In this document: positions 32,242-32,318 of the stretch, in pieces
Layout: every line of letters starts with the position of its first letter
Position numbering within the stretch: position 1 is the stretch's first letter
NCBI GenBank assembly: GCA_945878575.1
Contig: CAMDUB010000022.1
Span: forward strand, 1-32,318
Direction of reading: 5' to 3'
DNA from: Phycisphaera mikurensis NBRC 102666
GTDB taxonomy: Bacteria > Planctomycetota > Phycisphaerae > Phycisphaerales > SM1A02
Length of the DNA stretch: 32,318 bases
Notes under the pieces: model-generated
Database searches by the model: none
Seen by the model: the letters and a program-made list of their open reading frames with translations, nothing else
Told to the model about the DNA's origin: nothing
Translations under genes and position numbers: made by a program

Positions 32242-32318
32242 TGGAGTGTGGACACCGGCCGAAGCCAGCGTGGTGTGAATCACTGATATCAGGCGCGACG
32301 GCGACGGGAGGCAAAGCC
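32242..32318. other. Window end without recognised feature
   Basis: The last 77 bases hold no supported gene. Open frames here are short and antisense to the HD gene. Confidence 0.5.

Noticed and set aside
1-32318. CRISPR arrays, insertion sequences and prophage genes
   Set aside because: No regularly spaced repeats, terminal inverted repeats with target duplications, transposase or integrase motifs were seen.

Overview
The window looks like a chromosome segment of a high-GC planctomycete, most likely of the class Phycisphaerae. Sequence signs are: two secreted proteins ending in PEP-CTERM-like tails (Pro-rich turn, hydrophobic helix, Arg cluster), an hpnC-hpnD-hpnE squalene cluster, many GTG starts, frequent 4-nt start/stop overlaps, and large unassigned exported proteins with Pro/Ala-rich tails. 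The lineage is an inference from gene content; no rRNA or other phylogenetic marker is present.

Layout. 1-3.1 kb: the 3' end of an MMPL/RND membrane transporter, a small lipoprotein with a heavy-metal-associated domain, then nrnA and ribF on the minus strand. 3.3-10.0 kb: a large NAD-type glutamate dehydrogenase followed by two tandem, paralogous exported MuiA-family (DUF4140/DUF4139) proteins. 10.0-14.6 kb: a TIM-barrel sugar epimerase/isomerase (minus), an exported protein with an unusual CX4CH site, and a coiled-coil lipoprotein. 14.7-21.5 kb: a minus-strand operon hpnC-hpnD-hpnE-queG (squalene from farnesyl diphosphate, plus a queuosine enzyme) divergent from ispH-rlmN. IspH makes the isoprenoid precursors that the Hpn enzymes consume. 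21.5-25.8 kb: a HAD phosphatase overlapping a 1124-residue divergent indolepyruvate:ferredoxin-oxidoreductase-like protein in which the usual thiamine-diphosphate and Fe-S motifs are not visible. 25.9-28.2 kb: an operon of a membrane-anchored TPR-like protein, an RluA/RluD-type pseudouridine synthase and a small acidic protein of unknown function.

28.2-31.7 kb is the accessory, rearranged part. It holds a 248-bp direct repeat carrying a truncated second copy of the small acidic gene, an AT-richer island with a small membrane protein, two PEP-CTERM-like genes, a 69-bp in-frame remnant of an RluA-family gene, and a single-chain protein with two retropepsin-type active-site halves. A perfect 17-nt palindrome lies between the second PEP-CTERM-like gene and the last gene, an HD-domain phosphohydrolase.

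Six gene junctions are 4-nt overlaps, five of them GTGA. Several plus-strand genes have a -10-like hexamer only 6-10 nt before the ATG and no Shine-Dalgarno sequence, which suggests leaderless mRNAs. No tRNA, rRNA, CRISPR array, transposase or integrase was recognised.
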